Notes under the pieces: generated by a model
The model's input: the letters and a program-made list of their open reading frames with translations, nothing else
What the model was told of the DNA's origin: nothing
The model's database searches: none
Program-made: the position numbers and the translations under genes
Shown here: positions 26,518 through 35,605 of the stretch, piece after piece
Position numbering within the stretch: position 1 is the stretch's first letter
Layout of the letters: every line of letters begins with the position of its first letter
Assembly: GCA_963665545.2 (NCBI GenBank)
Contig: CAXXKZ010000004.1
Coordinates: 372,001-436,000, forward strand
From: G963665545 sp963665545
Lineage (GTDB): Bacteria > Pseudomonadota > Gammaproteobacteria > Xanthomonadales > SZUA-36
Length of the DNA stretch: 64,000 bases
Reading direction: 5' to 3'

Positions 26518-27903
26518 CTACGCCGGGCGCTGGTTGCGCTGTGAAAGTTCTGAGAGTTCTGACAACATCCCCGCGGTCTCTTGTTCCAGGACTTGTGTAA
26601 GGCGTCTGGCGCGCGAGGAAACCAAGGTATACAAGAATACGGTCGGAATGGCGACAATCAGGCCGAGAACCGTGGTCACAAGAGCCGTGGAAATACCACC
26701 GGCCATCATTTTCGGATCACCCGCGCCATACAAAGTGATGGCCTGGAAAGTAATGATCATTCCGTAAACAGTGCCCAACAACCCCATTAATGGTGCCACC
26801 ACCGATACGATTTTCAGCATCGGCAGCATGGAATTGAAGCGCGGCGTTTCTTTGAGAATGACTTCGATGAGCTTCAATTCCAGCTGTTCGATTTCCACGC
26901 CCGGGCTGTCGTGCGCCACTTTCAGTACGCGTCCCAGTGGATTGTTTCCGGGTTGATCAAGGTTTTTGGACTGGCGCCGCACTGCAGCACTGGTGGCAGA
27001 CAGGACGATCAGGCGCCAGATGGCGATGCCCAGGCCAAAGATACCGAGCGCGATAATAGCGTAGCCCACTTGCTTGCCCTGTGCGACGCGGTCACCCATG
27101 CTGGGGGTCTGCACCAACATCCCCAATAACTGACCCCGTGAGGGGTCAATGCCAAACGGTTGGAGGCCAGTTGAAGCCGATTCCAGGGCAGCGGCACGTC
27201 TGGTGAATATGCCATCCGGCTGACGCTGCAGCTCAACTAGCCGCCCCGTTTCGGGTATATATTCCAGGTATTTGCCGTCTGAAACGATGTTAAATGAGCC
27301 AATTCGGGTAACCCTGCGTACCGCTTGTTCGCCATTGGCGTCAACCACCGAAGCATCGAAACTGACGATCTTGCCGGACTCGGACATTTCACGTTGCAGT
27401 TCAAACCACAACCGTTCAATTTCTTCCATCGTAGCCAGCTTATTGGCCTGCGTCATCTTTTGGGCAAATTCTGACAACCAGTCGGACCGGTCACGGAACT
27501 GGACCTGGGTCACAGAATCATCGAAGTTTCCGCGGGTATCGCCGGCCGCTTGGTGCAATACGCTGAAAAGGTCCTTCAGATCACCGAGGCGTTCCTCAAA
27601 TCCCTCTTCCAGGGCCATGATCTGTACGTCATTAGCTTCAAATACTCTTTCAAGCTCTTCAGAATGTAGCTCTTGACGAGCCTGCTCGGCATTGGCCTCC
27701 TCCAACAATAATCGCTGGCCCGTGCCGCTGGCCTGGAATTCCATCAACTGGGCTGAGTTCGCGTCAGCACTGGTTACCCTGCCCTGCTTGACCAGAGAGA
27801 GCAGTTCATCGAGGGATTCCGATTCAACAGCGAAGGCGTTGCCCGCGCCAGCCAGCGAAAGGCAGAGGATTGCGGCCGTGGCAGTCAGCAATTTGATGAT
27901 CAT
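26518..27903 (-). CDS. TtpC-like ExbB-family protein with long periplasmic N-terminus
   Basis: This 461-aa protein has a signal peptide (1-25), a coiled-coil-rich periplasmic region (about 28-270), a transmembrane segment (about 279-301) and a MotA/TolQ/ExbB channel domain (about 330-450) with APLMGLLGTVYGMIITFQ and ALVTTVLGLIVAIPTVFLY. This architecture matches TtpC, the extra component of TonB2-type systems in Vibrio and relatives. Normally exbB2, exbD2, tonB2 and a TPR gene follow; none is here. It is thus an orphan, or its partners lie elsewhere. Confidence 0.85.
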   Translation of the reverse strand: MIIKLLTATAAILCLSLAGAGNAFAVESESLDELLSLVKQGRVTSADANSAQLMEFQASGTGQRLLLEEANAEQARQELHSEELERVFEANDVQIMALEEGFEERLGDLKDLFSVLHQAAGDTRGNFDDSVTQVQFRDRSDWLSEFAQKMTQANKLATMEEIERLWFELQREMSESGKIVSFDASVVDANGEQAVRRVTRIGSFNIVSDGKYLEYIPETGRLVELQRQPDGIFTRRAAALESASTGLQPFGIDPSRGQLLGMLVQTPSMGDRVAQGKQVGYAIIALGIFGLGIAIWRLIVLSATSAAVRRQSKNLDQPGNNPLGRVLKVAHDSPGVEIEQLELKLIEVILKETPRFNSMLPMLKIVSVVAPLMGLLGTVYGMIITFQAITLYGAGDPKMMAGGISTALVTTVLGLIVAIPTVFLYTLVSSRARRLTQVLEQETAGMLSELSELSQRNQRPA

Positions 27904-28066
27904 TGTTTTTTTCGTTTTCCAGCTTTTAATGTAGGACAGAGTGTTGAGTAGTATCTACATTACTATATATACTACTTTTGGGCTCTATCCCCAACATCCC
28001 TTGTCGTCCAACTGTCAAGTTCATGTGCTTCCGGGTGATAGTGTGTCGACGGCCCGACCGCCAAAC

Positions 28067-28811
28067 TCGCGATTTGGAACAATCAGTCCTGTGACTTAGG
28101 TTCCTTTTATTCCAATGCATCGTATAGCTGCACCCGGCCTGGAGCGGTCGTTTTTGGGCTATGCTTGAATAGTGCGTCCAATTAATGCATAGCAGGCCGG
28201 TGTATGGCAGCTTTGGAGGCATGACCGGCCCATAACCTCACGCAGTTGCGATTGGCGCTTTCGGCCAAAGGCCGGCCGTTCACAATCCCCCGAATTATTG
28301 AATGATGATAGTCAGGCTAAAATACGTCAATGAAAAAACTTCTGTTTGTGCTATCGATTGGTGCGGCCGGATTGATCGTGGCAGGCTTGATCGCCTTGCA
28401 AACCGGTTTTGCCCGTTGGGCCTTTTTAGCGGGTCAGTTTTACACCGTTGGTGAAATCGCGATTTGGAACAATCAGCTGTGACTTAGGTTCCTTTTATTC
28501 CAATGCATCGGGCTGCACCCGCCTGGAGCGGTCGTTTTTGGGCTATGCTTGAATAGTGCGTCCAATTAATGCATAGCAGGCCGGTGTATGGCAGCTTTGG
28601 AGGCATGACCGGCCCATAACCTCACGCAGTTGCGATTGGCGCTTTCGGCCAAAGGCCGGCCGTTCACAATCCCCCGAATTATTGAATGATGATAGTCAGG
28701 CTAAAATACGTCAATGAAAAAACTTCTGTTTGTGCTATCGATTGGTGCGGCCGGATTGATCGTGGCAGGCTTGATCGCCTTGCAAACCGGTTTTGCCCGT
28801 TGGGCCTTTTT
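28067..28811. repeat. Two direct copies of a ~360-bp segment
   Basis: Copy 1 spans 28067-28427 (361 bp) and copy 2 spans 28457-28811 (355 bp), separated by 29 bp. They are nearly identical: the only differences I see are a 2-nt deletion and a few changes just after the first 20-60 nt. Each copy holds the upstream region of the cupin gene and its first 32 codons (MKKLLFVLSIGAAGLIVAGL onward). Copy 2 leads into the long gene; copy 1 ends in a short ORF. The high identity points to a recent event. Confidence 0.93.
28330..28482 (+). pseudogene. Truncated duplicate of the cupin gene 5' end
   Basis: A 50-codon ORF starts with the same 32 codons as the cupin gene at 28714, then continues through the 29-bp spacer into copy 2 (AGQFYTVGEIAIWNNQL) and stops. 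It keeps the membrane-anchor segment and nothing of the cupin domain. It may still be expressed as a 50-aa membrane peptide because it has the same upstream sequence as the full gene. Confidence 0.7.
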
Positions 28812-29451
28812 TGAAATCTTTGCTTACGTTAAGGGCTCCGAGGTTTTGAGCCCTACGGTGCTGCGGGAGCCGCCGGAGGACTCGCCCTATGAGCGCTGGT
28901 TGTTAACCGCGAAATCCGCTATTCCGGTCTTTGAGGGCTTGGTCATTGACGACATCGGCGAGGTAACCCTGCGTCCCTGGCCGCAAATGGGCGAAGGGGT
29001 CAATGGTCTTTACCTGCGCCTGGCCGATTATCAAATTATTGACGGCCGCTTGCTGGAAATTCCGGTCGGTAGCCAGACACTCGAGCAACGACAGTTTTTT
29101 GAGAAAGCCATTTATATTATCGAAGGCTCAGGCTACACATTGATTCAGCAGGAAGGCGAAGAACCCCAGCGCGTCGAGTGGTCAGCGGGGACCTTGATTT
29201 CAATCCCGATCAACGTCCGCCACCGCCATGTAAACAGCGGCCTGGAGCCGGCCCGGATGCTGATCGTCAGCAGTTTTCCATTTGTCCTTAACGCCATTGA
29301 TAACGAGGCCTTCATCGAAGAGAACGATTTCGTATTTGACGATCGCTACGATGGCCGAGAAGGCTATTTTGAGGGCCAGGAACCGGTCAATACACTGATT
29401 CGAAAATCCAACCGAGTTGATTGTGATGGTAATAACTTCGCAGGACGGTGA
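28714..29451 (+). CDS. Membrane-anchored cupin-fold protein, 3' end altered by IS
   Basis: This 245-aa protein has an N-terminal hydrophobic anchor (residues 4-24) and a cupin domain at about 125-195, with KAIYIIEGSGYTLIQQEG and GTLISIPINVRHRHVN, where the His-x-His pair could bind metal. It resembles oxygenase- or sensor-type cupins, but I cannot assign a reaction. The last ~8-10 codons (from about 29429) read into the end of the adjacent IS481-family element, so the natural C-terminus is probably lost. It is the copy-2 product of the 5' duplication. Confidence 0.7.
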   Translation: MKKLLFVLSIGAAGLIVAGLIALQTGFARWAFFEIFAYVKGSEVLSPTVLREPPEDSPYERWLLTAKSAIPVFEGLVIDDIGEVTLRPWPQMGEGVNGLYLRLADYQIIDGRLLEIPVGSQTLEQRQFFEKAIYIIEGSGYTLIQQEGEEPQRVEWSAGTLISIPINVRHRHVNSGLEPARMLIVSSFPFVLNAIDNEAFIEENDFVFDDRYDGREGYFEGQEPVNTLIRKSNRVDCDGNNFAGR

Positions 29452-30419
29452 ACAGCTATGCTACCAGCTTCTCGCGCAACCGTTCATAGGGGGTTTTTCC
29501 ATTCAGTGCAGCGTGCGGTCTGAGAAAGTTATAGAAGGCCTCCCAGTCGCGTAATTTCTTGGCCAGGTCGACGTCGCCTTTGTAATCGATGAGTTGATAG
29601 AACTCAAGCTTGTCGGTCAGGTGAGATCGTTCCACTTTGCCGTTCAATCGTGGGGTCGCGGGTCTGATGTAGAAGTGATTAATGCCCAGGTCCTTCAGAT
29701 GCCAATGAAATTTGGCCTGGAATTCGTGACCGTTGTCCGTGCGGATGGTGTGCAGGCGAAACGGGAATTGCTCGATCACGTGGTTGACGAAGCGGATGGC
29801 ATTTTCCTGTGTATGCCTGGGATAAATTTTCAAGGCTCGGATGCGGGTTGCATCATCGATTGCAGTGTACTGGTAACGCTTCAGCCTATGGCCGCGTTTA
29901 TCGATAAAAGTCAAAAACTTAACGTCAACCTGGATGTGATGACCCGGGACTTGTTTTTGGTAGCGTTTGAAGGTGGGAATAGAGCGCTTGCGACAATTTT
30001 GAGGCAACCGATTCAGTCCATGTCTTTTGAGCACATAGTAAACACCCTTGCCCGATATTTTGATCTGGTGATAGCGCTCCAGATACCAGGCGATTCGATC
30101 CGGGCCAAAGTGGTAGGTGCGCCGTAGATGTAGAATCTTTTCCTCGATCGGTGCTGGGGTGCGAAGCAGTAGGTTCTCGGGGCATGGCTTGGAGTTGATG
30201 AGGCCTGCTTCTCCTTTCTCTCTATAGCCTGCTTTCCAGCGATAAAACGATGACTTGGAGACTCCAAATTTACGGCAGGCTAATACATTACTCCCGCGTT
30301 CCTGTGCAAACTGTAGACAATTCAATTTCCGGCGAATATCTCTTTGTGCTTGACGATCCATAACGCTCTCCTGTGCAATGCACTTTGAGGTTAGTGAAAT
30401 CGTCCCACGAAGTCGTACA
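29429..30419. mobile_element. IS481-family insertion sequence
   Basis: About 990 bp with one transposase. The ends share an imperfect inverted repeat with the core ACTTCG-NN-GGACG-N-T: at 29435 inward, and at 30413 inward on the other strand. Exact outer bases are uncertain by a few nt. No matching target duplication is visible, and the genes on the two sides (cupin and glycosyltransferase) are unrelated and both cut off at the element. This suggests deletion or rearrangement after insertion. Confidence 0.75.
29456..30361 (-). CDS. IS481-family transposase
   Basis: This 301-aa single-ORF transposase has an N-terminal helix-turn-helix (NVLACRKFGVSKSSFYRWKAGY), a middle HTH-like part (YHFGPDRIAWYLERYHQIKISGKGVYYVLKRHGL is the family pattern) and an rve integrase core. 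Catalytic positions are Asp in HIQVDVKFL, Asp in TIRTDNGHEFQ and Glu in LNGKVERSHLTDKLEFY. It looks intact. The ORF fills almost the whole element. Confidence 0.93.
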   Translation of the reverse strand: MDRQAQRDIRRKLNCLQFAQERGSNVLACRKFGVSKSSFYRWKAGYREKGEAGLINSKPCPENLLLRTPAPIEEKILHLRRTYHFGPDRIAWYLERYHQIKISGKGVYYVLKRHGLNRLPQNCRKRSIPTFKRYQKQVPGHHIQVDVKFLTFIDKRGHRLKRYQYTAIDDATRIRALKIYPRHTQENAIRFVNHVIEQFPFRLHTIRTDNGHEFQAKFHWHLKDLGINHFYIRPATPRLNGKVERSHLTDKLEFYQLIDYKGDVDLAKKLRDWEAFYNFLRPHAALNGKTPYERLREKLVA

Positions 30420-30421
30420 TT

Positions 30422-30940
30422 TCATAGAAGGTACAACTCATCACCATCAATTTTGATCGCGATTTTGTGTGAGGTCTTGGTCAGTGCGTAATTGTAGTAG
30501 TTTACCAGGCTATGCTGCGAATCCATCGGTTGTGAACGATGTTCCGCTGAGCCCGGAAGCCCGACGGCGGGCTTGTATTCATAAATCCGAATCTGCTCCG
30601 GGTGGCGCTGCCGGCAGGCCTCAATGATTTGGGGTGTCCTGTCAGTGCAGCCATTGTGGACAATCACCAGTTCATCCAGGCAGCAGATGACAGACTCGAT
30701 CGCCATTTCAACAAATTGCTCCTCATTTCTGAACCGCATGAAGCCGCTGATTCCGGGCTTTCTGGAAGCGCCATCTAGATAAGATCGCAGATCGACGCGC
30801 TTCTCTCTCTCAACGTCAAAATAAGGGACTTGACCGAAATTGCGGACAAAAAATTTCGTGTAGTTTATCTTTTTGGCCGTCCATTTGAAACGCAATCTAT
30901 TCAAGAGTTTATGTCCCCGCCAGGCTCGATAGTATGTCAT
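30422..30940 (-). pseudogene. GT2-like glycosyltransferase truncated at the IS481 end
   Basis: The 172-aa ORF contains a glycosyltransferase A-type beginning: ISGFMRFRNEEQFVEMAIESV, ELVIVHNGCTDRTPQII and finally HKIAIKIDGDELYLL, where DGDE is the DxD-type metal site. The stop codon (30422-30424) is formed right beside the IS481 terminus, so everything after the DxD motif is missing. Family members are usually 250-330 aa. The remaining 3' part is not found on the far side of the IS. It is unlikely to be active. Confidence 0.75.
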
Positions 30941-31031
30941 ATGACGAACTGCCGTTGAAAAAGCACTTATCCGTTTAAAGGGCCCTACTGATCTGCAGGA
31001 TCGTGTATCGACATGGTGATCAGAGCGTTCA

Positions 31032-32417
31032 CTAAGACAGGAAGACTAAGACATAGGCCAGGGCCAGAAGTATTTGAACGATAGCGAAAGGGGCCGCGAT
31101 TTTTACGAACCCGGCGAAACTTAAGTGAAGATTGTTCTTATGGATGATGGTTACAGCGACCAAGGTTGAGGCGCTGCCAATGGGTGTGAGGTTGCCACCG
31201 AGGTTTGCACCAAATACAACGGCCCACCACAGCGACGAGTCGGAAGCTGTGCCTGCGGCTGACAAAATCTTCGCCAGCATTGCTGCCAGCGGGATGTTGT
31301 CAGTGACAGAGCTGAAGACCGCTGACAATACCAATAGAGCGCCTGTGCCAAACAGGGATTCCTCTGAACCAATGACCAGCGAGATACCTTTTCCGATTAA
31401 TTCCAGTACCAGGGCGTACTCCATCACATTTATGACGACAAACAATGTGATGAAAAAGATGATCAAATCCCAATCAACAGATCGATAAAATTGATCTGCC
31501 TGAGACTTGAAGCGCAATAACATGATGACTGCAAAAGAAAGCGCAACGAACCCCATGCCCAGCTCTCTGGCAACCGGGAGTATCGAAGTGGTGGCGATAG
31601 TAAAGATAAACAGCACCAGCATGACTGCACCAAACCAGAAAAACTCTTGACTTTCGATACCGTCGTTTTCGTCGAATGATTCAATGAGAATCGATGCCTT
31701 AAGCATGTCTGACTCATCTGTCAGAGCCTTTATGCCGAATATTCTTGCACCGAGAATAATGGTCAAAACGGTGGCGACAAATACGTATGGACTTGCGGAG
31801 ATGAAAAATTGAACAAAAGAAATATTCGCGGCACTACCGATAATTATATTCGGCACAGAACTGATCAGGGTCATCAGGCCACCAATATTTGTCAGCAGAC
31901 CCTCGATCAGCAGAAAACCCAATAACTTGTCCGCTTTGTCCAGTTTGTTCAGTGAAACTGCAGTCAGTGATCCAATAATGATCATGGCGGTGACATTATT
32001 GAGGACTGCGGAAAATATCACAGTCAGGAATCCGTAGTACCACAGCAACTTCAGTGAGTCGCCGCCAGAAGCTTTGGTTAACTTGATCGCGACCCAGGTA
32101 AACAATCCGGATCGCGAGGTTACGTCGACGAAAATGCTGGATCCGAGAATGATGGCAATGACACCCCAATCCACCGCCGGGATATAAACCGGAATTGAAA
32201 CATGATGGCCGTCAGACAATGTAATTTCACCAATCGGCAGTAAACCAAGTGCAGTTGCTATTACCAGGCAAAGGATGGCAAAAAAACTGACGATGATTGA
32301 TTTCTGCGCGTGAATTTTCTCTTCCAGCGCGAGGGACAAAACCATAAGAAACAAAATAAGGCAGAAGAACAGCGTGATAGCTGTCGTCGCTTCGTGCGTT
32401 ACGTATTCCATGGCCAC
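31032..32417 (-). CDS. ArsB/NhaD/SLC13-type ion transporter
   Basis: This 461-aa inner-membrane protein has about 11-12 helices. The two inverted halves of the ion-transporter fold are visible: NNVTAMIIIGSLTAV with LTNIGGLMTLISSVPNIIIGSA in the first, and SSVTDNIPLAAMLAKIL with GANLGGNLTPIGSASTLVAV in the second. Such paired NN/DN and GG-N/TPIGS motifs occur in ArsB, NhaD and SLC13 carriers, so substrate (Na+/H+, arsenite, carboxylate) cannot be fixed by reading. The Usp-like gene ends 5 bp upstream, indicating an operon. Confidence 0.85.
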   Translation of the reverse strand: MAMEYVTHEATTAITLFFCLILFLMVLSLALEEKIHAQKSIIVSFFAILCLVIATALGLLPIGEITLSDGHHVSIPVYIPAVDWGVIAIILGSSIFVDVTSRSGLFTWVAIKLTKASGGDSLKLLWYYGFLTVIFSAVLNNVTAMIIIGSLTAVSLNKLDKADKLLGFLLIEGLLTNIGGLMTLISSVPNIIIGSAANISFVQFFISASPYVFVATVLTIILGARIFGIKALTDESDMLKASILIESFDENDGIESQEFFWFGAVMLVLFIFTIATTSILPVARELGMGFVALSFAVIMLLRFKSQADQFYRSVDWDLIIFFITLFVVINVMEYALVLELIGKGISLVIGSEESLFGTGALLVLSAVFSSVTDNIPLAAMLAKILSAAGTASDSSLWWAVVFGANLGGNLTPIGSASTLVAVTIIHKNNLHLSFAGFVKIAAPFAIVQILLALAYVLVFLS

Positions 32418-32422
32418 TTCTG

Positions 32423-33274
32423 TTAAATAATCAGTATGGGTATCTGGCGTAGTTCGATGGCCAGCGGGTAAGACAGGCCATGCATCGCCAGCTGGTCTTC
32501 TTCTTTGCCGCGCATCACCAGAAGGTTGATCTTCAGATCATCTACATAAACCAAATATTCTCGCAGACGGTGTCCGTAGGCCACGATGCTGTCGACACTT
32601 ATCCCGGGGTACTGGCTTGACAGTAACGACTTGCATGAATCCATATATTCTAGAGGATATTTGAGCAGCTGGTATCTAAGCGCCGTTTCAGCGCTTTTTG
32701 TATCGATGGTCGAGATCTTGCTGATGGCCTCCATGTAACGTGCAAAAATAATGTCATCCTCAATATGGACAAGGTGCAGGTGGCCGCCAGAACCGGTGAA
32801 TTCTGCCGCATAGCTCACCAGCAGATCATCGTTAGTCATGTGATCGGTCATCGCCAATACTTGCCGGATGTCATCGAAAGCATGATCGAATGCATAGCCC
32901 GCCTGGGGATGCGGAAGCACCAATACCGGTGATGATGTTTTTTGTATTAGTACATCAAGATGCGAGCCCAGGCTGTGTGGATGTTGCCAGGCCCGGCTAT
33001 GAACATTGCGGTAGCAGCAGATGAGATCGGTGTCTATTTTTCCAAGCAGTTGTAGCAGGTCCAGGGTACTGCTGAATTGGTCTCCCGTGATGAGCTCCCA
33101 AGTGGAGATTTGCTGCGGGGCAAGAAGTTGTTGCACCAGCCCAGCATATTCCAGCGCTGTTTCCTGCTCCAGATCAGTGATCATGACAGCACGACTAATG
33201 GAGGTCATCTCGTGCTGATAGACTGGTTTTACGGCTGATCTGAAGACACTTTCAAATTGGTCCAGTGTAGTCAT
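32423..33274 (-). CDS. Universal stress protein-like tandem-domain protein
   Basis: This 283-aa soluble protein shows two Usp-like halves: residues 20-120 (ITDLEQETALEYAGLVQQLL to SPVLVLPHP) and 130-283 (RQVLAMTDHMTNDDLLVSYA, LHLVHIED, ILLVMRGKEED-like end INLLVMRGK). ATP-binding glycine motifs (G-2x-G-9x-G-S/T) are not clear, so nucleotide binding is uncertain. It is the first gene of a two-gene operon with the ion transporter, 5 bp apart. It could regulate or sense the state of that carrier (inference). Confidence 0.65.
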   Translation of the reverse strand: MTTLDQFESVFRSAVKPVYQHEMTSISRAVMITDLEQETALEYAGLVQQLLAPQQISTWELITGDQFSSTLDLLQLLGKIDTDLICCYRNVHSRAWQHPHSLGSHLDVLIQKTSSPVLVLPHPQAGYAFDHAFDDIRQVLAMTDHMTNDDLLVSYAAEFTGSGGHLHLVHIEDDIIFARYMEAISKISTIDTKSAETALRYQLLKYPLEYMDSCKSLLSSQYPGISVDSIVAYGHRLREYLVYVDDLKINLLVMRGKEEDQLAMHGLSYPLAIELRQIPILII

Positions 33275-34051
33275 GCAATCACAACCCGCATCGGCTTTCC
33301 AGAAAAGAATCTTAGGATACTATTTCCCATCTGTTGAACCAGTCATTGCCTGCACTCGATTTCTCCCCAAACGTTGTGTGAAAGGAAGAATAGATTATTT
33401 TGACTAGCATTTGTCAAAAGAACCGTAAGCGCAAAATTATCAACAGTCTTGCTTAACCGGCTTTGATCTGGGCCTTGTTCAGATTTCCCGGCAGCAATGC
33501 TGCTGCATGGGACCCAATAGCGCGGCCCTTTAGCCGTTTGATTCGGATCAGGGATTCAAGAAGCATGAGACTCATTTGGGAAATGGGATTTGGGTTTTTT
33601 CTGCTTGCAAGTCCTCGATAAATGCGACATTAGCTCTGATTCGATAGACTCTACTGCTGCAACGCAATTCCGCTTCCGACCCAGGTACCAGATGGGAACT
33701 TCTTAGATTCATTACTATTTGCGCGTGTTGGTAATCGTGCACTAACATTTTTGGCAACGGCAACGTGTTGTGGTTCAACAACGTTCTGGACAGCTACGCC
33801 AGCTTCAGCGTCTGACGTCCTGGGGGGCGCTGCCGTTCATTGACATCAAATCCGCACCGCATTTTTCAACAGAATAGGTCGAAAGCGCCATGTTAGTTCG
33901 CGTTCAGTAGTGGTTCCGCTGTCCACTTCTAAGCTGCCCCTTTTCTCACCCGAAAAGTCTCGGGGAGAGGTGGCGCTTTCGGCCAGGTATAGTCATTTCG
34001 ATCCACTTTCAGCGATACTCATTGCAACTGACAGGTACTGTCGGTGAGAGT
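33275..34051. other. Non-coding stretch between the Usp gene and the IS110 leader
   Basis: No convincing gene is seen over about 780 bp. It holds dispersed repeat C (33506-33600). A 69-codon minus ORF at 33572-33781 has no recognisable family. The stretch around 33840-33900, with TTTTTCAACAGAATAGG, is reminiscent of ends of other insertion sequences, but I cannot prove this. The left boundary of the IS110 element probably lies somewhere in 33880-34050. Confidence 0.5.
33506..33600. repeat. Dispersed repeat, copy C
   Basis: It matches 44292-44396 over about 100 bp. Shared blocks are CATGGGACCCAATAGCGCGG at one end and GAAGCATGAGACTCATTT with GGAAATGG at the other, with about 70-75% identity between them. 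Both copies lie in non-coding DNA in the same orientation. The ATGAGTCTC word on the minus strand is also present at the end of repeats A and B. Confidence 0.75.
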
Positions 34052-34216
34052 GGAACATGCACTTGCGAACTACGAATAAATCGGCCAAAACACTCGATGT
34101 TCACCGCTTCTACTTCGAGTTCACAAGTGCGCTTGAGTTCGATAACGAACACTCAGGGCTCGCCGTCCAACCGGCTCACCTATATTTGCTTCGCAGAACT
34201 CAGGCATGCATGTTCC
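34052..34216 (+). ncRNA. Structured leader upstream of IS110 transposase, candidate bridge RNA
   Basis: A perfect 10-bp inverted repeat, GGAACATGCA (34052-34061) and TGCATGTTCC (34207-34216), brackets about 165 nt ending 30 bp before the transposase ATG. Inside is a hairpin GAGTTCG-ATAA-CGAAC-a-CTC (34135-34154). Members of the IS110 group encode a ~150-200-nt bridge RNA in the non-coding left end, which guides target and donor choice. Length and position fit. The RNA itself, its loops and the guide-core matches are not demonstrated. Confidence 0.4.
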
Positions 34217-34246
34217 AACCGGTAATTTAACACCAGGAGTGCACCA

Positions 34247-35500
34247 ATGAAAACCATGACAATGCAACCCTATGCTGCCTTTGTTGGTATTGACTGGGCA
34301 GACACCAAACATGATGTGTGTATTCAGCCAGCGGATAGCCTGCGAAGAGAGTTCGCGGTCATTCCGCACAAAGTTGAAGAGATTGATGCGTGGGCGCGAT
34401 CGTTACACAGACGTTTCTCTGGGCCCATTGCTATTGCTTTAGAACTATCGAAAGGGCCGCTCGTCTATGCATTACAAAAGTACGATTACTTTGTCATCTT
34501 TCCAATCAATCCATCAACCCTGGCCAAATATCGTGAGGCGTTTCAGCCCAGCCGTGCCAAAGATGATCCTACCGATGCTGAGCTGGCATTAGATTTGATC
34601 CTTCGGCATCCGGAACGGTTTGAACCGATGCAGCCACAAAGCGTTGAAATACGCAAACTGGCAGCACTGGTTGAGCACCGACGACGATTGGTCAGTGATC
34701 GAGTGCGACTCACCAACAGATTGCGCAACACCTTGAAACAGTACTATCCACAGACCTTGGAATGGTTTGATCGGATCAACACAAAGCTGTTCTGTGACTT
34801 TATTCAACGCTGGCCAACACTCATACAGGTGAAACGCGCCAGAACCACGACCTTGATGACTTTTTTCCGCGCTGGGCACACGCGCAATCCTGCGTTACTT
34901 GAAACACGTCTGGCGTCCATCAGATCAAGTCAGCATTTAACCCTGGATGAGGCAGTGATCGCCCCCAACAAGTTACATGCACTGATGCTTGTCGGTATGT
35001 TGCAAGTGATTCTTGATGCCATAAAGACTTACGATCAAACCATCGCTGAGCTTGCCCCTAAACACCATGATTATGATTTGTTCAGTTCGCTACCCGGTGC
35101 AGGACCATCGCTTGCACCACGTTTACTGGTGGCCTTTGGCGAGCAGAGAAATCGGTTTAAGAATGCCGCTGAGCTACAGAAGTACGCCGGCATTGCGCCA
35201 GTAACTGAACGTAGCGGCACTAAACACTGGGTACACTGGCGATGGCGTTGTCCCAACTTCGTCAGACAGACCTTTGTTGAATGGGCGGCACAAACTATTA
35301 ACAAGTCGTACTGGGCAGGTGAGTACTATCGACAACAACGTGAAAAGGGCAGTGGTCATCAATCCGCACTGAGGGCACTTGCATTCAAGTGGATCCGCAT
35401 TCTTTACCGTTGTTGGCAAACCAGGACTCAGTATGATGAAGCAACATATCTCAAAGCCTTACTGCGTCGTGGATCTCCACTGGTGGCAAAAGCTGTCTAA
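34247..35500 (+). CDS. IS110-family transposase (DEDD recombinase)
   Basis: This 417-aa protein has the N-terminal RuvC-like DEDD domain: Asp16 (VGIDWADTKHDV), Glu66 (IALELSKGPLV), and Asp107/Asp110 (KDDPTDAELALDL). The C-terminal Transposase_20 domain contains FSSLPGAGPSLAPRLLVAFG and the conserved Ser323 in ERSGTKHWVHWRW, the expected nucleophile. It seems full length. The long upstream non-coding end and short downstream end fit the IS110 group rather than IS1111. No inverted terminal repeats are expected for this family, and I could not fix the ends of the element. Confidence 0.92.
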   Translation: MKTMTMQPYAAFVGIDWADTKHDVCIQPADSLRREFAVIPHKVEEIDAWARSLHRRFSGPIAIALELSKGPLVYALQKYDYFVIFPINPSTLAKYREAFQPSRAKDDPTDAELALDLILRHPERFEPMQPQSVEIRKLAALVEHRRRLVSDRVRLTNRLRNTLKQYYPQTLEWFDRINTKLFCDFIQRWPTLIQVKRARTTTLMTFFRAGHTRNPALLETRLASIRSSQHLTLDEAVIAPNKLHALMLVGMLQVILDAIKTYDQTIAELAPKHHDYDLFSSLPGAGPSLAPRLLVAFGEQRNRFKNAAELQKYAGIAPVTERSGTKHWVHWRWRCPNFVRQTFVEWAAQTINKSYWAGEYYRQQREKGSGHQSALRALAFKWIRILYRCWQTRTQYDEATYLKALLRRGSPLVAKAV

Positions 35501-35605
35501 AAAATAGTTGCAAAACGACTCAGGGCCAGAAGCTGCCGCTTCGTTGGCCAGAGAAGATGTCCCGAGCTAAACTCCATGGACGGGTATACGGCAGAGGTAT
35601 GGGAT

